DNA of 64,000 bases from Lineus longissimus (Eukaryota; Nemertea; Pilidiophora; Heteronemertea; Lineidae): assembly GCF_910592395.1 (NCBI RefSeq), contig NC_088312.1:19785292-19849291 (forward strand), written 5' to 3'. Both the position numbers and the translations under genes were made by a program. Position 1 is the stretch's first letter. Each line of letters begins with the position of its first letter. The notes beneath the pieces are model-generated. The model was not told the origin of the DNA. It saw nothing but the letters and a program-made list of their open reading frames with translations, and did not search any database. Positions 59,684 through 64,000 of the stretch are shown piece after piece.

Positions 59684-60856
59684 TCAAAAGATCTGGTGCT
59701 TTTTCATCCTGGCTGCCTTCACCTTGAAGTCCTCGATACTGACATAAAAGGCCTTCATTCTCTCCTGAAGAACGGCAGACTCGCTCGCCTCCATATCCTT
59801 TCGTTTCTTGATTGAATCACTCCTCTTCCTTTTCGTTATGGCTACGCTCGCGAAATCAATATGATTTTGCGACTTCAAGTCTTTATAGGACTGCAGGCCC
59901 TGTCCTTCGTCGGCGCGGCTCTGCGATCGAGGAGCAGGGCACGCCGTTCGCGGTCGCCTTGGATAAGCTGCAGTCTGCGGCCTACTGGGATTCTGAGGAG
60001 GCGGGTGCACCGCGTGAGGGTGAGGGGTGTTCTTTCGTTTCTCAGGTTTATAGTCCGCGTTAGGATCTCCAAACCCACCTCTCGGCCGAGTATTGGATTC
60101 AGCAGTTTTTGGTCGAATGAAGCCAAGAAAGTTTGAGTAATGCAGCGGTTCCTCTACAAGTTCCGTAGCTGCAACTGAAGTATGGGATTCCGGAATATTG
60201 GCCTCGACCGTTGCGACGATCGCATCTTCGATCAAACAGTCTATCTTCGGGTTATGTTCATTTTCATGTTCATGGTCCGTTTCTTGTGTTGGTTCCACTG
60301 CCGTTTCGGTCGGCAGGACAATACAAGTCGCAAGAGCAGTCTTTGGCCTCGGGTGTCGCGGCCTCGGGGTCTTCGGCCGGCTTGACTTCCGCATTGGTAT
60401 GACCGGGATAGGAGTCCCATCTTCGTTCACTAAGCTGCTGTAAGAACGTGGATCGTCCGGGTCAAAAACAGCTGCAACTGGTCGCTCCTTGATTATCTTA
60501 CTATTCTTGGTATTCCGATTCTTCGGTGGCTCGATAACTCGCCAACCCTTCGGCCTGACGGAATCTCCATCAGATGCGTTTTTCGCCTGGACGAATTTCG
60601 CCTGATTGAAAACAACTTGCGCATCCTCCTTCGCCTGTTTGATTTGAAAATCTCTGTCAGCGCGTAGCCGCAACTGCTTCATTTGGAGGGCGTTGATCTT
60701 TGCTTGAAGATCTTCCGACATTCGATCATTTTCAATGTGTTTCTCGGCAATCATGCTCCCAGCGAGGGCAGACTTTGCTCTCCGCGGCGGTGTCGAAAAC
60801 ATCGTGGTTGCTTCACTAAAGAACTTTCTGGTGATCCTTGTCTTCGAAATTCTCAT
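59684..60856 (-). CDS. Unrecognised basic protein with repeated R-P-x-T-A motifs, single coding exon, 390 aa
   Basis: An uninterrupted frame with ATG at 60856 and TGA at 59684-59686. I do not recognise the family. Visible: a basic N-terminus with PPRRAKSALAG (24-33); a charged, coiled-coil-like helix at about 45-95 (DLQAKINALQMKQLRLRAD); RPKGWRVIEPP at about 101-111; then a proline- and arginine-rich, probably disordered middle with five motifs SRPKTPRP (159), PRPKTALA (169), IRPKTAES (248), SRPQTAAY (291) and RRPRTACP (300); an acidic insert at 188-202; a bipartite nuclear-signal-like TKRKRSDSIKKRKD (341-354); and a basic C-terminal helix ending MKKHQIF. Codon usage is G+C- and CpG-richer than the surroundings, which supports real coding. 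A splice acceptor 90 bases upstream shows at least one 5'UTR intron, so this is not a plain retrocopy. Any function, for example microtubule or chromatin binding, would be a guess. Confidence 0.75.
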   Translation of the reverse strand: MRISKTRITRKFFSEATTMFSTPPRRAKSALAGSMIAEKHIENDRMSEDLQAKINALQMKQLRLRADRDFQIKQAKEDAQVVFNQAKFVQAKNASDGDSVRPKGWRVIEPPKNRNTKNSKIIKERPVAAVFDPDDPRSYSSLVNEDGTPIPVIPMRKSSRPKTPRPRHPRPKTALATCIVLPTETAVEPTQETDHEHENEHNPKIDCLIEDAIVATVEANIPESHTSVAATELVEEPLHYSNFLGFIRPKTAESNTRPRGGFGDPNADYKPEKRKNTPHPHAVHPPPQNPSRPQTAAYPRRPRTACPAPRSQSRADEGQGLQSYKDLKSQNHIDFASVAITKRKRSDSIKKRKDMEASESAVLQERMKAFYVSIEDFKVKAARMKKHQIF

Positions 60857-60946
60857 AAGTGGTTCATGTAAGCACCAGCTGCGTCATGTTTTCACTGAGG
60901 TTGACACACAAGCGAATTTTTTGGTCTTCTTGTGGCATCCTTGCAT
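60857..60946 (-). other. 5'UTR exon of the RPxTA gene with an in-frame upstream ORF
   Basis: The minus-strand acceptor TTTTTTGACGTCTTTCAG ends at 60947. The exon opens with ATG and reads 20 codons (MQGCHKKTKKFACV...) to a TGA at 60884-60886, in the same frame as the main ATG nine sense codons later. It may be an upstream ORF that lowers translation. Confidence 0.5.
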
Positions 60947-63900
60947 CTGAAAGACGTCAAAAAAGATAATAATTTCGTGACATGTAACAAGATTTATACC
61001 AGCATCGCTCGGGTGGAGCTGTCATGATCGCTCAAAACCTCGGCTGCTGCCGCCTCTTCGCCGGTGGTGTTTGGTGAGACACCGAACACATCCAGTTCGG
61101 CATCAGTTCCTTTAACGACCAAGACATGGTGTCATTAGTGTATTCATGCAATGCCTTCCTCAGATTGCGTGCAGTGCCTCGCTTGGTGTGCGTACAGTGC
61201 CTCGCTCGGTGTGCGTACAGTGCTTCGTTCGGTGTGTGCGTACTGTGCCTCGCTCGGTGTGCGTACAGTGCCTCGCTCGGTGTGCGGTTGGCATGGACGT
61301 CGTTTTGTTAGGTATTTCCATTTTCTGAATATGCTAACAAATATCAAAGGAGAGGGGATGTGATCAACAAATACACAACATAAAAAACAAAACAAGCGAT
61401 ACCTTTCTGAACTAATGCACTGTAGACTATGCGTAAATGATATCCCTTCTATACCCTTGTCCGTCATCACAATCATGCCGTTTGTCCGTAAATGTCTGTC
61501 GAAATCTGCCCTTATAGAAACAGGGCCTTGCCATGTGGCCTTTAGTACTCACTCACTGGCCCCCAGAGACAGACCGTTTCTGCGTTCAATGGTTTCGTAC
61601 CTAACATGTTCAATAAACACAAATTTTCTCAAATGTTTCGGCAAATTGTTCTATGCTGGCGCAAAATAACAACAATTTTCTCGTCACGTATGTCAACTCC
61701 CCTAACTATTATAGCCAGGTCGTAAACCCGATAACCTGTAGAACCATAATCATGGAAAGTGTTGCCGTTGGACCAATAAATTGGACATCTTGCATGGACT
61801 TTGATTTAAAGTGTACTTGGCCCATCAGGCATTTATAAAAGTCAATTTTGGCAGGCTGTAAAAAAACTTTGAAGCTGGCGTTTGCTTTAAAACGGAGCAT
61901 TTGTAATGGCTATGTTCAGCCGATCGAAGAATCTTTCAAGTTCCAGTTGTGCGGAATTGGCTTCGGTCAACGCCTGACCCGAGAGAGCTTTGTCCTAGCG
62001 CGCGCCTTTTGGAACAGGTGGTGGCTTTGATGTTGAAACCATATGTCCCCTAGTTGCCCGACTCTTTATTTGAAAGACTCTGTCGATACTTACCAGTCTA
62101 CATCATTTCCAAAATCCAACAAAACAGAGTGATAAGTATTTTCACTATCGCATCCTCGTATACACCAGTCTTTTCAGTGTGACTCTCCTTCTCGTAAACA
62201 TGAATTTATAGTCAGGTACATACAAGAATAAAACAGGACTGACTCGCATGATGAAAATATTGGAAATCACGCCCAAGTCAAATTATGCCGTACACACGAA
62301 TCAGTGAATACAACGGGCCAATCGACCATCTTCACTATACACACTCATGAAAAGCTTCTTTCTCTCAAAATCAACAGAAGACACATATCGAGATATGCCA
62401 TTATTTCTTATAAGAATATTTGAACGGGTACCTTGTATAGTTTTACCCGCATGAAATAAATGTCAAGAGATTGTCACAATGGCAAAATGATATGACCCGC
62501 GCACTCCATTCCAACTGACTGATCACAACATTATGCTACGTTTACCTTTCTCAATTGGATCTCACCTAATTCGAAGTTTTTCAGTGTCGGATTTAATGAG
62601 GTAGTTTTTGGATATGTTAAAGGGTATTTATATATGAATACTTTATCAAGATATAAAAACGGGGTATTTTACTATAAGCTGCATGCTATATCAAACTATT
62701 GTTAAGAAAAAAACACGATTGACGCAGTAAGCTGCTAGTTTATCGTGATAGAGATGATATAATCTGCAGGATATAGTGATAGAGATGATATAATATGTGA
62801 TACAAAAACGATGTTAAACTTTTGAGTTGGAATATCTACAAAGGACCTTTAATTGCTTGAATACAAGCAAGGCGTTCTCAAGTCTGGTAGTAATTTGCTT
62901 TTTGAAGGATGCTTATGAGATTTTTTTGTTGGACGGACCACTTTTATGGACGGACGGTTTTCCGATGCCATGCAGGTGCACGAGTTTTCGCTATCCCGTC
63001 CGAGAACCAGTCCACCGAGAATGGTTCTCCTTCCCAACCACGTTTTCAGAATGATACAAAAAGGGTTTTGCATTCGCGACTCTGATCCAATAGTGACAGC
63101 CGGGTTATCATGTTTTGAAATCAGGTTTTTGCGTTGTCAACATGACTTCTCGTTAATTTCGTTTTTCTGCAGAACTCCAAAAATTCTGGCCCACTAAAGC
63201 TGAGACCAATTTGCATCAGGGTTTTGTTAGCACAGAAAATGTCCGAGTGAGATCATACGGGGACGGGATCGTAGGGCGGCTTTAAATGTGACTGCGACAT
63301 ATTCATATTGCTGATTATATGCAATAATTCAATTGGTGCTAAACGTTTCTACTATTATATGCCGGTACAGCAAGATAGCAAGACATATTTCGAAGTAAAT
63401 TACATGTACTTGGCACAAACATGACAAAAGTCCGTCACCGAATTCCAACAGTTCGTGCGAAGACGCCCGCTATCTCATTGTATTGAACCCTGCGGTGACT
63501 TTGTGGTCGGAGCTGTTACAGCCAAATAAGACTTCTTGTAACCCAGCGTGATATTTCTTTGGGAAACATATCTCTCACTAAAAATGGGTGTTAGAGAGGT
63601 ATGTTTTATTTCTTGTTTGAACCTCACTGAATGATATCGGTGAATGAATTATTACATATCTTGTAAAAATACTTCTTTCTCGTATTCTGTGATAACGGTT
63701 ATTGATAGAGCTTCATGTATAGTAGCCTCATCGGGAATCATTATCATGGTGAAAGGCCCTATACACAGGCCTCATTCAGAGTCTTTTTTACATAGTAGTT
63801 TATTAGCTATAAAATTCCGAGTCACATGCATCATTCGGATTGAAATCATGCCAATTTGTTAATATGATCATTAAAGATTATAACGCCTACAGCCGCGTCG

Positions 63901-64000
63901 ATGAATAGGGGGATTTTCCGATGAACAAAGCATCGCATGGTCTTGATATAACCAGAGTCTAAAATTTATTTGAAAGACTATCTATTTGTCGTAATAGATT
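60947..64000. other. Upstream region of the RPxTA gene and window end
   Basis: Contains the 23-bp array at 61165-61293 and a repeat fragment at about 61010-61120 similar to 55365-55510. No exon was recognised to 64000. A short ATG-GGT-GTT-AGA-GAG followed by GTATGT at 63584-63600 looks like a tiny first exon but is too short to support. Confidence 0.5.
61165..61293 (+). repeat. 23-bp minisatellite, five to six copies
   Basis: The unit is GTGCCTCGCTCGGTGTGCGT plus ACA, CpG-rich and nearly uniform, with one unit longer by two bases. Upstream of the RPxTA gene, about 300 bases from its 5'UTR acceptor. Confidence 0.9.

Noticed and set aside
61165-61293. CRISPR-like array
   Set aside because: The 23-bp units are directly tandem with no unique spacers, and this is an animal genome.
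63584-63600. Tiny first exon (ATG, five codons, then GTATGT)
   Set aside because: Too short to support, and any following exon would lie beyond the window.

Overview
The window is nuclear DNA of an animal. Genes are split by GT-AG introns with pyrimidine-rich acceptors, carry AATAAA-type poly(A) signals, and sit in long non-coding tracts full of minisatellites, MITEs, foldback elements and a tRNA-derived SINE. An Ebony-type enzyme, a transgelin/myophilin-type calponin, a single-exon sulfotransferase of the kind that is expanded in marine invertebrates, and frequent ACATGTA and AGGCCTA words suggest a marine non-ecdysozoan invertebrate, perhaps a lophotrochozoan. The phylum cannot be fixed from this sequence alone.

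Layout. (1) 58-3174, minus: an Ebony-like beta-alanyl amine synthase in two coding exons (863 aa), with a further acceptor in its 5' UTR. (2) 5852-7252, minus: a single-exon sulfotransferase-domain protein. (3) 9855-18757, plus: a 14-exon orthologue of human C11orf65/MFI with an N-terminal extension carrying a second IQ motif; one of its introns is GC-AG. (4) 20593-29289, plus: a four-exon, 200-aa transgelin/myophilin-type calponin, with a possible alternative last exon at 30975-31153. (5) 36551-51708, plus: a ten-exon FLVCR/SLC49-family transporter (515 aa) with a candidate in-frame 84-nt cassette exon at 49654-49737. (6) 59684-60856, minus: an intronless coding region for a 390-aa basic, mostly disordered protein with repeated R-P-x-T-A motifs, which I do not recognise.

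The exon models were built by hand from splice signals, reading-frame phase and protein similarity. Summed exon lengths are divisible by three in every model (Ebony 2592 nt, C11orf65-like 1635, transgelin 603, FLVCR 1548), which supports them strongly. The genes show no shared pathway or operon-like logic; they are ordinary neighbours in a metazoan genome.

The rest is mostly repeats. One terminal-inverted-repeat MITE family (ends CAGTRGAACCTC) has at least five clear copies plus fragments. There are several foldback elements, a mariner-like MITE with a TA duplication, and more than eight tandem arrays with units of 19 to about 90 bp. Three arrays (32.7 kb, 37.9 kb, 57.4 kb) are related to one another. 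No CRISPR array, rRNA gene, functional tRNA gene, prokaryotic system or autonomous transposon ORF was found. The strongest leads are the unrecognised RPxTA protein, the two candidate alternative exons, the GC-AG intron, the related minisatellites and the 19-bp array of CRE-like palindromes.
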